A DNA stretch of 64,000 nt, taken from contig JAFKKN010000001.1 of the NCBI GenBank assembly GCA_017305535.1, positions 62,001 to 126,000 of the forward strand, in the 5' to 3' direction. Shown here one piece after another: positions 10,226 through 19,235 of the stretch (the stretch's first letter is position 1; the number at the start of each line of letters is the position of its first letter). A program made the position numbers and the translations under genes. The stretch comes from Hyphomicrobiales bacterium. GTDB lineage: Bacteria > Pseudomonadota > Alphaproteobacteria > Rhizobiales > Xanthobacteraceae. The notes beneath the pieces are model-generated. The model saw nothing but the letters and a program-made list of their open reading frames with translations, was not told the DNA's origin and made no database searches.

Positions 10226-11083
10226 ATGTCACGCATCGCCTATGTCAATGGCAGCTATCGCAACATGCGCGATGCCTGTGTCAACGTCGAGGATCGCGGC
10301 TACCAGTTTTCTGATGGCGTCTACGAAGTTTGCGAGATCCGCGACGGACGATTGGTGGATATGCCGCGCCACGTGACGCGGTTGCAGCGGTCCTTGAGCG
10401 AACTTCGGATCGCGATGCCCATGCCGCTGCAATCGCTCTCCGTGGTGATGCATGAGGTGGTGCGACGCAATCGCGTGACTTACGGTATTGTCTATTTGCA
10501 GATCACGCGCGGCGTGGCGCGGCGCGACCACGGGTTTCCGACCAAACCCGTATCACCCGGCGTCGTCGTCACGGCCCGATCGCTCAATTTCGCAAGAAAT
10601 CAGGCGACGGCCGCAACCGGCATTCGCGTCGTGACGATGCCGGACAATCGGTGGCCGCGGGTCGATATCAAATCAGTCTCCTTGCTGCCCAACGTGCTGG
10701 CGAAACAGGCCGCCCGCGAGCAAGGGGCTTATGAGGCGTGGTATATCGACGGCGAGGGCTTCGTCACCGAGGGCGCGTCAAGCAACGCCTGGATCGTGAC
10801 GAAGGACGGGCGCGCGGTCACCCGGCCAACTACCGGCGGCATTCTGGCCGGGATCACCCGTAGCGTACTGATCGACGTCCTTGCGGAGCTTCAGATTAAA
10901 TTTGAGGAACGGCCGTTTACCCCGGCCGAGGCGAAGAATGCTGCCGAGGCGTTCGTGACGTCGGCCTCACAGATTGTCATGCCGGTAGTAGTTATTGACG
11001 ATGCAACCATCGGGAACGGGGTCCCCGGGACAGTTTCGCGGCGACTTCGGGAACAATTTCACCGCTTTTCGGTATTTTCATAA
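10226..11083 (+). CDS. dat: D-amino-acid (D-alanine) aminotransferase, PLP fold type IV
   Basis: A 285-residue enzyme expected to interconvert D-alanine/2-oxoglutarate and D-glutamate/pyruvate, supplying D-amino acids for peptidoglycan. It has the N-terminal YVNGSY and VEDRGYQFSDGVYE motifs, the PLP-lysine region DIKSVSLLPNVLAKQ, and the cofactor-phosphate loop EGASSNAWIV. D-amino-acid and branched-chain aminotransferases share this fold; the RGYQFSDGVYE and DIKSxxLLxNVLAKQ patterns favour the D-specific group. It sits between ntrX and hfq, where some other alphaproteobacteria carry trkA. Confidence 0.88.
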   Translation: MSRIAYVNGSYRNMRDACVNVEDRGYQFSDGVYEVCEIRDGRLVDMPRHVTRLQRSLSELRIAMPMPLQSLSVVMHEVVRRNRVTYGIVYLQITRGVARRDHGFPTKPVSPGVVVTARSLNFARNQATAATGIRVVTMPDNRWPRVDIKSVSLLPNVLAKQAAREQGAYEAWYIDGEGFVTEGASSNAWIVTKDGRAVTRPTTGGILAGITRSVLIDVLAELQIKFEERPFTPAEAKNAAEAFVTSASQIVMPVVVIDDATIGNGVPGTVSRRLREQFHRFSVFS

Positions 11084-11176
11084 GGTTTCGACATCTTTGG
11101 TGTTTGGTTCCGGTGGAACCCGCTTGCCTAAAATGAACACCTGTCTTCTAATTATGACACCATCGGCCCAGAGGGG

Positions 11177-11233
11177 GACTCCGAGCCGGTGGTGGTCCGG
11201 TAAAGCCCGCGTAGTCGGGCGAGCCGGAGCGCA
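11177..11233 (+). promoter_or_regulatory. Structured 5' leader of hfq
   Basis: Within the 183-bp dat-hfq gap, CTCCG (11179-11183) can pair with CGGAG (11225-11229), enclosing the hairpin GCCCG-CGTAGT-CGGGC (11205-11220). This lies about 35 bp upstream of the hfq start. It may be an mRNA leader structure, for example for Hfq autoregulation, but this is inferred from base pairing alone. Confidence 0.35.
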
Positions 11234-11266
11234 ATAACAAGAAGCAACCAACTTGCGAGAAGAAAA

Positions 11267-11515
11267 ATGGCGGCAGACCGCGCACAAAATCTACAAGACA
11301 CCTTCCTCAATCACGTTCGCAAAACAAAAACGCCTTTGACGATCTTTCTGGTCAATGGCGTCAAGTTGCAGGGCATCGTGACCTGGTTCGACAATTTCTG
11401 CCTGCTGCTGCGCCGCGACGGGCATTCCCAGCTCGTCTATAAGCATGCCATTTCCACCATCATGCCCGGTGCCCCAATTCAATTGTTCGAGGGCGGAGAG
11501 GATACGTCTGCGTGA
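11267..11515 (+). CDS. hfq: RNA chaperone Hfq
   Basis: An 82-residue Sm-like hexameric protein that pairs small RNAs with mRNAs. The Sm1 motif ([29 protein letters not shown]) and the Sm2 motif YKHAIST are both present. The C-terminal tail is short, as in other alphaproteobacteria. In this group Hfq (NrfA) is also known for promoting nifA expression, which fits its place next to the ntr genes. hflX begins 11 bp after the stop, giving the classical hfq-hflX pair. A purine-rich GAGAAG lies upstream of the ATG. Confidence 0.97.
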   Translation: MAADRAQNLQDTFLNHVRKTKTPLTIFLVNGVKLQGIVTWFDNFCLLLRRDGHSQLVYKHAISTIMPGAPIQLFEGGEDTSA

Positions 11516-11526
11516 GCGTGATCTGA

Positions 11527-12942
11527 TTGGAACGCCGCAAGGTTGAAGGAAACCGTCCGGACACGGCCGCTCGATCGGTGACCGGACGGGCAATTGTCGT
11601 CGGACCCTATCTTCGGACCCGGCGCGGAGACGCCGATAGCGCGGACGCCAGTTCGGTCGTCCGCGATACGGATGCGCGTCTTGAAGAAATCACCGGGTTG
11701 GCACGCGCCATCGACCTCACGGTCGTCGAGGCGGTGCCGGCACCGATCACCCAGATCAGGCCCGCGACCTATCTCGGCAAAGGCAAGGTCGAGGATATCA
11801 GCGCGCTGATCGCGGTTCATGGTGTCGAGCTCGTCGTGATGGATTGCGCCTTGTCGCCAATCCAGCAACGCAATCTCGAGAAGGCATGGAACGCGAAGGT
11901 TCTCGACCGCACCGGCCTGATCCTCGAAATCTTTGGGCGCCGCGCCACCACCAAGGAAGGTGCGTTGCAGGTTGAGCTTGCGCATCTCAACTATCAGCGC
12001 AGCCGGCTGGTGCGGTCGTGGACCCATCTTGAGCGCCAGCGCGGCGGCTTCGGCTTTCTCGGTGGTCCCGGCGAAACCCAGATCGAGGCGGATCGCCGGC
12101 TGATCGGCGAACGCATCACGCGGATCGAAGCCGAGATCAAGAAAGTCGCGGCGACACGGCGGCTGCACCGCGCTGGCCGCAAGCGCGTGCCTTATCGCAT
12201 CGTCGCACTGGTCGGTTACACTAATGCCGGCAAATCGACGCTGTTCAATCGGCTGACGGATGCCGACGTGAAGGCGGCCGACATGCTGTTCGCAACGCTC
12301 GATCCGACGTTGCGCGCGATCCGCCTGCCGCATGGCGGCAAGGCGATGTTGTCCGACACGGTCGGTTTCATTTCCAATCTGCCGACGCAACTGGTCGCGG
12401 CCTTCCGTGCCACCCTTGAGGAAGTGCTGGAGGCCGATGTCATCCTTCACGTCCGTGACATTTCGCACGAGGACGCGGAGGCGCAACAGCGCGACGTCGA
12501 TATCGTGTTGCGGCAGCTCGGGATCAACCCGGAGACCGGCGCGCATGTCATCGAAGTGTGGAACAAGATCGATCGCTTCACACCGGAACAGCGCGAAAAT
12601 CTCGCCAACATCGCCGCACGTCGGCCGGCGGATCATCCAGTGTGTCTGGTCTCGGCCGAAACCGGCGAGGGCGTTCCGCAGTTGTTGGAGGCGATCGAAG
12701 ATTTGCTCGCGACCACCCGGGAGACGCTCGAGCTGACTATTGACGCGTCCGACGGCGCCGGCATTAGTTGGCTGCATCGTAATACGGAGGTCCTCGCGAA
12801 GGACCTTGTGGGCGGACGATTCAATATGATCGTCCGTCTCGACGCGACCAAGCGTGATATCGTGATTGATCGTTTTGGCGCGCGTCCGCAGCAGATTGGC
12901 GGAGCGATAAATGATCCGCCCCGCCGCGACACATCGTCATAG
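11527..12942 (+). CDS. hflX: Ribosome-associated GTPase HflX
   Basis: A 471-residue GTPase that splits stalled or hibernating 70S ribosomes. An N-terminal nucleotide-binding domain (residues about 20-185) and helical linker (LVRSWTHLERQRGGFGFLGGPGETQIE) precede the G domain: G1 GYTNAGKST, G2/G3 DTVGFISNLP, G4 NKID. A C-terminal extension follows, with LAKDLVGGRFNMIVR near residue 430. The start is TTG 11527, where the conserved region begins soon after; no suitable ATG lies close by. It is cotranscribed with hfq. Confidence 0.93.
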   Translation: MERRKVEGNRPDTAARSVTGRAIVVGPYLRTRRGDADSADASSVVRDTDARLEEITGLARAIDLTVVEAVPAPITQIRPATYLGKGKVEDISALIAVHGVELVVMDCALSPIQQRNLEKAWNAKVLDRTGLILEIFGRRATTKEGALQVELAHLNYQRSRLVRSWTHLERQRGGFGFLGGPGETQIEADRRLIGERITRIEAEIKKVAATRRLHRAGRKRVPYRIVALVGYTNAGKSTLFNRLTDADVKAADMLFATLDPTLRAIRLPHGGKAMLSDTVGFISNLPTQLVAAFRATLEEVLEADVILHVRDISHEDAEAQQRDVDIVLRQLGINPETGAHVIEVWNKIDRFTPEQRENLANIAARRPADHPVCLVSAETGEGVPQLLEAIEDLLATTRETLELTIDASDGAGISWLHRNTEVLAKDLVGGRFNMIVRLDATKRDIVIDRFGARPQQIGGAINDPPRRDTSS

Positions 12943-13053
12943 GAACGACACGGTCGGGCATCGCACGGCAGCCCTTCAACGGACGCACTTGACCCTGCCA
13001 CGCAGGCGACTATGCCATTCGACAAAACACAAATGATAATCGAGAGGACGAAG

Positions 13054-14493
13054 ATGGTGAGCTATCAAAATACGTTGCTGCTTATTGACGGCAAGTGGCG
13101 TGGCGGCAAGTCCGGCCGAACGATTCCGGTGCTCAATCCAGCGACAGAGGAAACCATCGGCACGGTCGCGCATGCCGACCAATCCGACCTCGATGAGGCG
13201 CTGGCGGCTGCCGAGAAAGGTTTCAAGGTCTGGCGCGCGATGTCGGCGCTCGACCGCTCCAAGATCATGCGTAAGGCGGCCGCCCTGATGCGCGAGCGCG
13301 TCGACACCATCGCGGCGCTGATGACCATGGAGCAGGGCAAGATTCTTGCCGAAGCCAAGATCGAAACCTTGGCGGCTGCCGATGTGATCGAGTGGTTCGC
13401 CGAGGAATCCCGCCGCGCTTACGGACGCCTGATCCCTGCGCGCGGTCCCGGCATCTATCAACTCGCCGTCAAGGAACCGGTCGGTCCGGTCGCGGCCTTT
13501 ACGCCGTGGAATTTCCCGATCAATCAGATCTGCCGCAAGCTGTCGGCGGCGCTCGGGGCGGGATGTTCGATCATCGTCAAGGCGCCGGAAGAGACGCCGG
13601 CCTCGCCTGCTGAATTGATCCGCACCTTCGTCGATGCCGGCGTGCCCGATGGCGTCGTCAATCTGGTGTTCGGCGTGCCTGCCGAGATCTCCGAATATCT
13701 CATCCCGCATCCAGTGATCCGCAAGATCTCCTTCACCGGCTCGACGGTGGTGGGCAAACAGTTGGCCGCGCTCGCGGGGCAGCATATGAAGCGTGCGACG
13801 ATGGAATTGGGCGGTCATGCGCCGGCTATCGTGTTCAACGACGCGGACGTCGCGAATGCGGCGAAGATCATCAGCGGTGCGAAGTATCGCAACGCGGGGC
13901 AGGTCTGTATCGCGCCGACACGGTTGCTGGTGCAGGACAAGGTCTACAAGGAATTCGTCGCCAAATTCGCCGAGAGTGCCAAGGCGCTGAAGGTCGGAAA
14001 CGGTCTCGACAGCAATTCCACGATGGGATCGTTGGCCAATCCGCGCCGCATCACCGCGATCGAGAGCTTCGTTCAGGATGCCGTCTCCAAGGGCGGCAAA
14101 CTGGAAGCGGGCGGTCATCGTGTCGGCAACAAGGGCTACTTCTTCGAGCCGACCGTGATCAGCGATACGCCGAAGGATTCGCGCGCCATGAACGAGGAGC
14201 CGTTCGGTCCGCTGGCGTTGATCTCGCGTTTCAACACGTTCGACGAAGTTGCCGAGGAAGCCAACCGTCTGCCTTATGGGTTGGCCGCTTACGCCTTCAC
14301 CAGTTCGACCAAAACCGCGACCGCGATCGGCGCTGTCGTTGAGAGCGGCATGATCGGCATCAACAATGTCGGCCTCGGCATGCCGGAGAATCCGTTCGGC
14401 GGCGTCAAGGATTCCGGCTACGGTTCGGAAGGCGGCATTGAGGCGATGGAAGCCTATCTCAACACCAAGTTTATCTCTCAGACCGGGATGTAA
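13054..14493 (+). CDS. gabD: NAD(P)-dependent succinate-semialdehyde dehydrogenase family protein
   Basis: An aldehyde dehydrogenase of 479 residues. The ALDH signatures are clear: [12 protein letters not shown], the FTGS cofactor motif, MELGGHAP with the general-base Glu, and the catalytic Cys in [11 protein letters not shown]. The closest pattern is the GabD-like group, which oxidises succinate semialdehyde to succinate, but substrate specificity cannot be read from sequence and related semialdehydes are possible. The start is ATG 13054, preceded by GAGAGG; an upstream in-frame ATG at 13012 has no such site. A strong intrinsic terminator lies about 50 bp after the stop. Confidence 0.82.
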   Translation: MVSYQNTLLLIDGKWRGGKSGRTIPVLNPATEETIGTVAHADQSDLDEALAAAEKGFKVWRAMSALDRSKIMRKAAALMRERVDTIAALMTMEQGKILAEAKIETLAAADVIEWFAEESRRAYGRLIPARGPGIYQLAVKEPVGPVAAFTPWNFPINQICRKLSAALGAGCSIIVKAPEETPASPAELIRTFVDAGVPDGVVNLVFGVPAEISEYLIPHPVIRKISFTGSTVVGKQLAALAGQHMKRATMELGGHAPAIVFNDADVANAAKIISGAKYRNAGQVCIAPTRLLVQDKVYKEFVAKFAESAKALKVGNGLDSNSTMGSLANPRRITAIESFVQDAVSKGGKLEAGGHRVGNKGYFFEPTVISDTPKDSRAMNEEPFGPLALISRFNTFDEVAEEANRLPYGLAAYAFTSSTKTATAIGAVVESGMIGINNVGLGMPENPFGGVKDSGYGSEGGIEAMEAYLNTKFISQTGM

Positions 14494-14539
14494 GACGAAC
14501 CGTTCGCTTCCGTTTTCGCCGGAAGGTTATTGCACAAGC

Positions 14540-14575
14540 GAGGCCGCGGATTATTCCGCGGCCTCTTTCGTTTTT
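14540..14575 (+). terminator. Intrinsic terminator of gabD, overlapping the mazG 3' end
   Basis: A perfect 10-bp stem (GAGGCCGCGG at 14540-14549 with CCGCGGCCTC at 14556-14565), a 6-base loop and a T-rich tail TTTCGTTTTT. It is oriented for plus-strand transcription. The descending arm and T-tract also encode the last codons of mazG on the other strand, and the loop contains the mazG stop. Confidence 0.88.
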
Positions 14576-15375
14576 GCCTCGTTCCATAGAGCATCCATTT
14601 CGGCGAGCGTTGCGCCCTCAAGTGAACGGCCTTTGGCCGCGAGCGCCTGCTCGATGTAAGCGAAGCGCCGCTCGAACTTTGCGTTGGTCTGGCGCAGCGC
14701 CATTTCGGGATCGGCCTCGACGTGACGCGCCAAGTTCACCAGTGCAAACATTAGATCGCCGGTCTCGGCGGCGATCTCGGCCGGCTTGCCTTCATCGAGC
14801 GCGGCTTCGATTTCGTCGATTTCCTCGCGGATTTTTGCAAGCACCGCGCGCGGGTCGTTCCAGTCGAAGCCGACGGAGGAGGCTTTCCACTGCAACGCCA
14901 TGGCGCGCGCCAACGCGGGCTGTCCCGGCTTGATGCCGGCCAGCAGACCCGATGGCGGCGCATTCGCAGCATCGGGATTGTGTGCGGCGCGCTCGGCTTT
15001 TTCTTCGGCCTTGATGCGATCCCATGCGCCTTTGACAAGCGGCATGAGGTTGCCGGACTCATCGGGAAAGACATGCGGATGCCGGCGGATCATTTTGCGC
15101 GTGATCGCTTCGACTACGTCGCTGAATGCGAATGCACCTTGTTCCTCGGCCATGCGAGCGTGAAACACCACCTGCAACAACAGATCGCCGAGTTCGTCGC
15201 AGAGGTCGTGCATGTCGTTCCGCGTGATCGCGTCGGTCACTTCATAGGCTTCCTCGATGGTATAGGGTGCGACCGTCGCGAAGGTCTGTTCCAGGTCCCA
15301 CGGACAGCCTGTCACAGGCGTGCGCAGCCGCGCCATGATCTCGATGAGGCCGGAAATGTCGCGCGAAGGGGTCAT
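14551..15375 (-). CDS. mazG: Nucleoside triphosphate pyrophosphohydrolase MazG
   Basis: A 274-residue house-cleaning enzyme that hydrolyses (d)NTPs to NMP and PPi. It shows the two-domain MazG layout: the first domain contains CPWDLEQTF, the ExxE helix TIEEAYEVTDAI and EELGDLLLQVVFHA-type metal ligands (CDELGDLLLQ); the second contains KIREEIDEIE and ETGDLMFALVNLARH. I chose ATG 15375 because homology begins with the SGLIEIMARLR helix; an upstream in-frame ATG at 15420 would add a Cys/Gly-rich stretch. Its last residues (KEAAE) lie inside the terminator of the convergent gabD gene. Confidence 0.92.
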   Translation of the reverse strand: MTPSRDISGLIEIMARLRTPVTGCPWDLEQTFATVAPYTIEEAYEVTDAITRNDMHDLCDELGDLLLQVVFHARMAEEQGAFAFSDVVEAITRKMIRRHPHVFPDESGNLMPLVKGAWDRIKAEEKAERAAHNPDAANAPPSGLLAGIKPGQPALARAMALQWKASSVGFDWNDPRAVLAKIREEIDEIEAALDEGKPAEIAAETGDLMFALVNLARHVEADPEMALRQTNAKFERRFAYIEQALAAKGRSLEGATLAEMDALWNEAKTKEAAE

Positions 15376-15466
15376 GCTTGCACCGATGGGAATGAGACAG
15401 CCTGCTATGCCGCAAGACATCGTTCGAGCCTAGCGAAAACGTGGCGAACGGTGCTATGGCCTGTCG

Positions 15467-16195
15467 ATGACCGAACCGACGCATGAAACCGGCGGCGATA
15501 CCGCGCTGGTGCTGTTCTCCGGTGGACAGGATTCCGCCACCTGTCTTGCATGGGCCTTGGCGCGCTTCTCGCGTGTCGAAACGCTCGGCTTCGACTACGG
15601 TCAGCGCCATGCCGTCGAACTCGACTGCCGGGCCGCGCTGATCGACGGCATCAAAGCGATTCATCCGGATTGGGCCAAGCGACTGGGTGAGGAGCACACG
15701 CTCGCCATCCCGACGTTGAGCGCCATCTCCGACACCGCTTTGACCCGCGAGGTCGCGATCGAGATGGGCGAGGGCGGTCTGCCGAACACATTCGTGCCGG
15801 GCCGCAACCTGATCTTCCTGACCTTCGCGTCGGCTCTGGCTTATCGCCGAGGCATTCGCCACGTCGTCGGCGGTATGTGCGAGACTGATTATTCCGGCTA
15901 TCCCGATTGCCGCGACGATACCATCAAGGCGTTGCAGGTCGCGCTCAATCTCGGCATGGATCGCCGGTTCGTGCTGCACACGCCGTTGATGTGGCGCGAC
16001 AAGGCCCAGACCTGGGCGCTGGCGCAGGAACTTGGTGGCACCGCGTTGGTCGATTTGATCCGCGAACAGTCGCACACCTGTTATCTCGGCGAGCGTGGTG
16101 CGCGGCATGATTGGGGCTATGGTTGCGGCGAGTGCCCAGCCTGCCAGTTGCGGGCCAAGGGCTGGCAGCAATTCGTCGCTTCGCGCGCGGATTAG
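15467..16195 (+). CDS. queC: 7-cyano-7-deazaguanine synthase QueC
   Basis: A 242-residue ATP-dependent enzyme converting 7-carboxy-7-deazaguanine to preQ0 in queuosine synthesis. It has the PP-loop [10 protein letters not shown] near the N-terminus, YGQRHAVEL, the VPGRNLIFL segment, and a C-terminal zinc site (CYLG...[11 protein letters not shown]). Other queuosine genes are not in the window. It is divergent from mazG and converges with the nitrile hydratase accessory gene, with the two stop codons overlapping by 4 bp (16192-16195). Confidence 0.94.
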   Translation: MTEPTHETGGDTALVLFSGGQDSATCLAWALARFSRVETLGFDYGQRHAVELDCRAALIDGIKAIHPDWAKRLGEEHTLAIPTLSAISDTALTREVAIEMGEGGLPNTFVPGRNLIFLTFASALAYRRGIRHVVGGMCETDYSGYPDCRDDTIKALQVALNLGMDRRFVLHTPLMWRDKAQTWALAQELGGTALVDLIREQSHTCYLGERGARHDWGYGCGECPACQLRAKGWQQFVASRAD

Positions 16196-16578
16196 CCGCG
16201 GAAATCTTCCGGCTTCAGTTCGATCGGCGAGCCGTGCGGCGTGCGGTCAGCCGCGTGATCCCACGCATCGCGATACTGATGCAGCATGTCGGTCGGCGCG
16301 ACACCCTTCGCCGCCACCAGTGTCTCCAGCGTCGCAAGCCAATGCTGATAGTAGGTGTCGCCACTGTCGGCATCGCCGGCCGCCTGCGCGCGCTTGATCT
16401 GGTCGGCCAGCGCAGCGGCCCATTCCGGCCAGGTGAAGACGCCACGTTCATGCAGCGCCAGAGCCACGGCGAACGCACGCGCTTCCCACGGTTCGCGGAA
16501 CACCGGTCCTTCGTCGTCGCGCGGAAGATCGGGCAGGGCGCTGGCGGCGCGGCTCGCAGCCTCGCGATCAAGCGGCAT
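16192..16578 (-). CDS. Nitrile hydratase accessory/activator protein
   Basis: A 128-residue protein of the nitrile hydratase activator family (P14K/NhlE type), which helps insert cobalt into the alpha subunit. It resembles the N-terminal half of the beta subunit, with matching segments such as [14 protein letters not shown] and [13 protein letters not shown] (compare EWERRAFAVTLAM and YYQIWLVGLERLM in the neighbouring beta subunit). The start at 16578 overlaps the end of the beta-subunit gene by 11 bp, and the longer in-frame extension lies within that gene. It is the third gene of an alpha-beta-accessory operon. Confidence 0.85.
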   Translation of the reverse strand: MPLDREAASRAASALPDLPRDDEGPVFREPWEARAFAVALALHERGVFTWPEWAAALADQIKRAQAAGDADSGDTYYQHWLATLETLVAAKGVAPTDMLHQYRDAWDHAADRTPHGSPIELKPEDFRG

Positions 16579-17236
16579 CGGCTGGCTCAAGATAGGGCTC
16601 CCAGGCATCGACGGAAATGCGTGACCGTTGATCGGCAACATCAGGCCACAGATCTTTGCCGTCGAAGGTGACTGTGTAGAGCCAGTGCGGTTGCTCGCCC
16701 AAGCCCATCGCATTGGTGTCGGGAAAAACGTGACATCCGTGCGTGAGTTCGATCACGCCGACATGTCCGCGTACATATTGCGGCAGTCGCGTGTGCGTTG
16801 CCGGATGAATATTCTTCGCGCGCACGCGGTCGCCGATCTTGAAGCGCGCCGGCAACGCGGCTTCACGCTCTGACGGTCCGCCACGACGGAGCATGGCATC
16901 GACATCGGCAGCGGCGAGCGGTCCCGAGATCGGCGCAGGCTGTTGCAGCACCTTGCCGGCTTCGATCTCGCCGGGACGCAGCAGGTTGCGCTCCAGCATC
17001 AGCCGCTCCAGCCCGACCAACCAGATTTGATAGTAGCTGCGGCTGAGATAGTCCTCTGGTGGACGATCCTCGCGGGCAAAGCGGGACATGTCGATGTTCC
17101 AGCCGCCGGGCTTGCCCATCGCCAGGGTGACGGCAAAGGCACGGCGTTCCCACTCGGCATGAAACACCGGTTCATTGGGTTCGGGCCGCACCGAGCCGAA
17201 CCCGGCCACGCCACCCATGTCGTGCGCGCCATCCAT
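16568..17236 (-). CDS. nthB: Nitrile hydratase subunit beta
   Basis: A 222-residue structural subunit of nitrile hydratase, which hydrates nitriles to amides. It has the N-terminal MDGAHDMGG signature with VRPEPNEPVFH, a helical YYQIWLVGLERL segment, and the C-terminal SH3-like barrel with FKIGDRVRAKN, TRLPQYVRGHVG and the DLWPD end. The start is the ATG at 17236, whose first base is the last base of the alpha-subunit TGA, so translation is probably coupled. The longer upstream in-frame extension is in the alpha gene and is not coding. Confidence 0.93.
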   Translation of the reverse strand: MDGAHDMGGVAGFGSVRPEPNEPVFHAEWERRAFAVTLAMGKPGGWNIDMSRFAREDRPPEDYLSRSYYQIWLVGLERLMLERNLLRPGEIEAGKVLQQPAPISGPLAAADVDAMLRRGGPSEREAALPARFKIGDRVRAKNIHPATHTRLPQYVRGHVGVIELTHGCHVFPDTNAMGLGEQPHWLYTVTFDGKDLWPDVADQRSRISVDAWEPYLEPADAA

Positions 17237-17880
17237 CAGGAGGCCTGCTGGGGCTGTTTCGGAAGGCCGGTGCCGATCATGCTGTCGCGTGTGACAAGGT
17301 CCGCCAGCCGCTCCTCGCTCCAGTCCTCCGTCCCGTCGGGACGCATCGGCAGTACGAGATAACGGATTTCGGCGGTGGAATCCCAAACCCGGATTTCAGT
17401 GTCGGAGTTTAATTCGAAACCAAAATCGCGCAGCACGCCGCGCGGGTCTTTCACCGCGCGGGAGCGATAGGGCGCCGACTTGTACCAGACCGGGGGCAAA
17501 CCCAACACCGGCCACGGATAGCAGGAGCATAGCGTGCACACGACCATGTTGTGCCGGGACGGTGTATTCTCGACCACGACGATGTGCTCGCCCTGCCGGC
17601 CGACATAGTCGAGTTCGGCAATCGCGGCCGATCCGTCCGTCAACAGGCGTTGGCGATAGGCGGGATCGGCCCACGCCTTGGCGACGACCTGCGCGCCGTT
17701 GCGCGGCCCCACCTTGGTCTCGTAGGTCTCGATCAGGACATCGAGCGCCGCCGGATCGACGTAACCCTTCTCGGTCAGAATCGTTTCGAGTGCCCGTACG
17801 CGAAGTTCGGTCTCGGATAGTTCGGAATGGTCATGGTCGTGGTGATGGCCATGATGATGATCGTCGTGGTGGTTTGCCAT
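17236..17880 (-). CDS. nthA: Nitrile hydratase subunit alpha, cobalt type
   Basis: A 214-residue catalytic subunit. The metal-binding claw is CTLCSC (residues 115-120), followed by [14 protein letters not shown]. Thr in the second position is the mark of cobalt enzymes, where iron enzymes have Ser. Two of these cysteines are oxidised in known enzymes. The first 18 residues hold ten histidines and several aspartates, a likely metal-collecting tail. ATG 17880 is the natural start; the open frame upstream runs through the divergent crotonase gene and is not coding. Nitrile hydratase is cytoplasmic and usually works with an amidase, which is not seen in this window. Confidence 0.93.
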   Translation of the reverse strand: MANHHDDHHHGHHHDHDHSELSETELRVRALETILTEKGYVDPAALDVLIETYETKVGPRNGAQVVAKAWADPAYRQRLLTDGSAAIAELDYVGRQGEHIVVVENTPSRHNMVVCTLCSCYPWPVLGLPPVWYKSAPYRSRAVKDPRGVLRDFGFELNSDTEIRVWDSTAEIRYLVLPMRPDGTEDWSEERLADLVTRDSMIGTGLPKQPQQAS

Positions 17881-18022
17881 GATGCCCGGATGATAAGCCC
17901 GATGGTGCGACTGTGTCGAGCGGGCGCATCGCCGCGCGAGCAGGGCAGATATGCCAACGACATTTGCGTTGCAGGCGACGATGCGGTGAGGTTTGCTGTC
18001 GGAAGGAAAACGGGAGCGAACA

Positions 18023-18829
18023 TTGCCAGATTTCGTCAAGATCGAGAAAGGCCTTGGTCCGGAAGGCCGCATTGCGGTCGTGCGCTTCGATCGCGGCGAC
18101 GGCATCAATGCGTTGTCGCCGGAAGCGCTGCGCCAACTGACCGACGCAGCCCGCAGTTTTGAGGACGATGCCGAAACGTCCGTGGTGGTTCTTACCGGCA
18201 GCGCGAAGGCCTTCAGTGCCGGCTTCGACCTGAAAGATCCGGAAGGACGGTCGCGGGCGACGATGGATCTCGGTGCGCTGCGCCGCCATCTGAAGCTGGG
18301 ACCCCGCCTCAGCCATGCCTGGCAAGAGATGGAGCAGATCACCATTGGCGCCATCGAAGGGTTCTGTATCGGCGGCGGTGTTGCCCTGGCGGTAGCGCTG
18401 GATTTTCGCGTGATGGCGAAGAACGCCCATATGCGCGTTCCGGAAATCGGTCTCGGCATGAACATGAGCTGGCAGAGCGTGCCGCGCATGTTGCACCTGA
18501 TGGGACCGGCGCGGACAAAGCAGGCGGTGATCCTCGCCGACCAGCGCATCAGCGCGGAAGAAGCTCGTGAATGGGGATTGGTCGAGCAGCTCTCAGAACC
18601 GGGGCAGGCTTTCGCCGATGCCATGGCGTTTGCCGAGAAGGTAGCCCGTCAGCCACCGGTCTCGGTGGCGATGACCAAGTTGACGGTCAATCGGCTGACG
18701 CACGCGCTCGATGATCTCGCCAGCCACATGGATGTGGACCAGTTCGCGCTAGCCAGTATGACCGAGGATCACAAGGAAGGGGTTTCAGCATTTCTCAACC
18801 GCCGGAAGCCGCGTTTCCAGGGCCGGTGA
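18023..18829 (+). CDS. Enoyl-CoA hydratase/isomerase (crotonase) family protein
   Basis: A crotonase-fold protein of about 268 residues. The oxyanion-hole segments are [12 protein letters not shown] and [11 protein letters not shown]. In true enoyl-CoA hydratases the second block usually reads GGGCE; here the first catalytic Glu position is occupied by a small residue (GGGVALA), while PEIGLGM keeps the second. The protein may therefore be an isomerase, hydrolase or other crotonase activity rather than a hydratase. The start is uncertain: TTG 18023 has GGGAG upstream, while TTG 17995-frame alternatives would extend it by about 10 residues. It is divergent from nthA. Confidence 0.75.
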   Translation: MPDFVKIEKGLGPEGRIAVVRFDRGDGINALSPEALRQLTDAARSFEDDAETSVVVLTGSAKAFSAGFDLKDPEGRSRATMDLGALRRHLKLGPRLSHAWQEMEQITIGAIEGFCIGGGVALAVALDFRVMAKNAHMRVPEIGLGMNMSWQSVPRMLHLMGPARTKQAVILADQRISAEEAREWGLVEQLSEPGQAFADAMAFAEKVARQPPVSVAMTKLTVNRLTHALDDLASHMDVDQFALASMTEDHKEGVSAFLNRRKPRFQGR

Positions 18830-18865
18830 TCAAGTTCCAAAACAACCTTCATATTGGAGTTTATC

Positions 18866-19108
18866 ATGCTGAAATTGAAGCCGAATTGCGAATGTTGCGA
18901 TCGGGATTTGCCGCCGGAAAGTGCCGCGGCCCGAATTTGCACCTTCGAATGTACCTTTTGCGCCGATTGCGCGGATAACGTCCTCCACGGCGTCTGCCCG
19001 AACTGCAAGGGCAATCTGGTTGCGCGTCCGGTTCGGCCACCCGCCATGCTGGCCAAACACCCGGCCTCGACCGAACGGCATTTGCGCAAGACGCCGTGCG
19101 CCGCCTAG
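18866..19108 (+). CDS. DUF1272 small zinc-ribbon-like protein
   Basis: An 80-residue protein rich in paired cysteines (CECC near the N-terminus, CTFECTFCADC in the middle, CPNC further on), the pattern of DUF1272 proteins and probably a structural zinc site. The function is unknown. The start is ATG 18866, preceded by TGGAG at a good distance. It is 36 bp after the crotonase stop on the same strand. Confidence 0.85.
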   Translation: MLKLKPNCECCDRDLPPESAAARICTFECTFCADCADNVLHGVCPNCKGNLVARPVRPPAMLAKHPASTERHLRKTPCAA

Positions 19109-19235
19109 CGGCTGTTGACCCGCGAAAGGTTCTACGGAATTCGCCGGAAGGAGCCCTTCACAGGGAAAATTTCGTTGTTATCTTCAGGTCCTAACGGTCG
19201 CCCCGTTGATTCCATACGGGGCGAGGAGAACTACG

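Noticed and set aside
11111-11127. Sigma-54-like promoter (TGGAAC...TTGC) before hfq
   Set aside because: Spacing between the GG and GC elements is one base short, and the first element is imperfect.
17881-18624. N-terminal extension of nthA running into the crotonase gene
   Set aside because: It is antisense to the crotonase and unlike any nitrile hydratase; ATG 17880 is the natural start.
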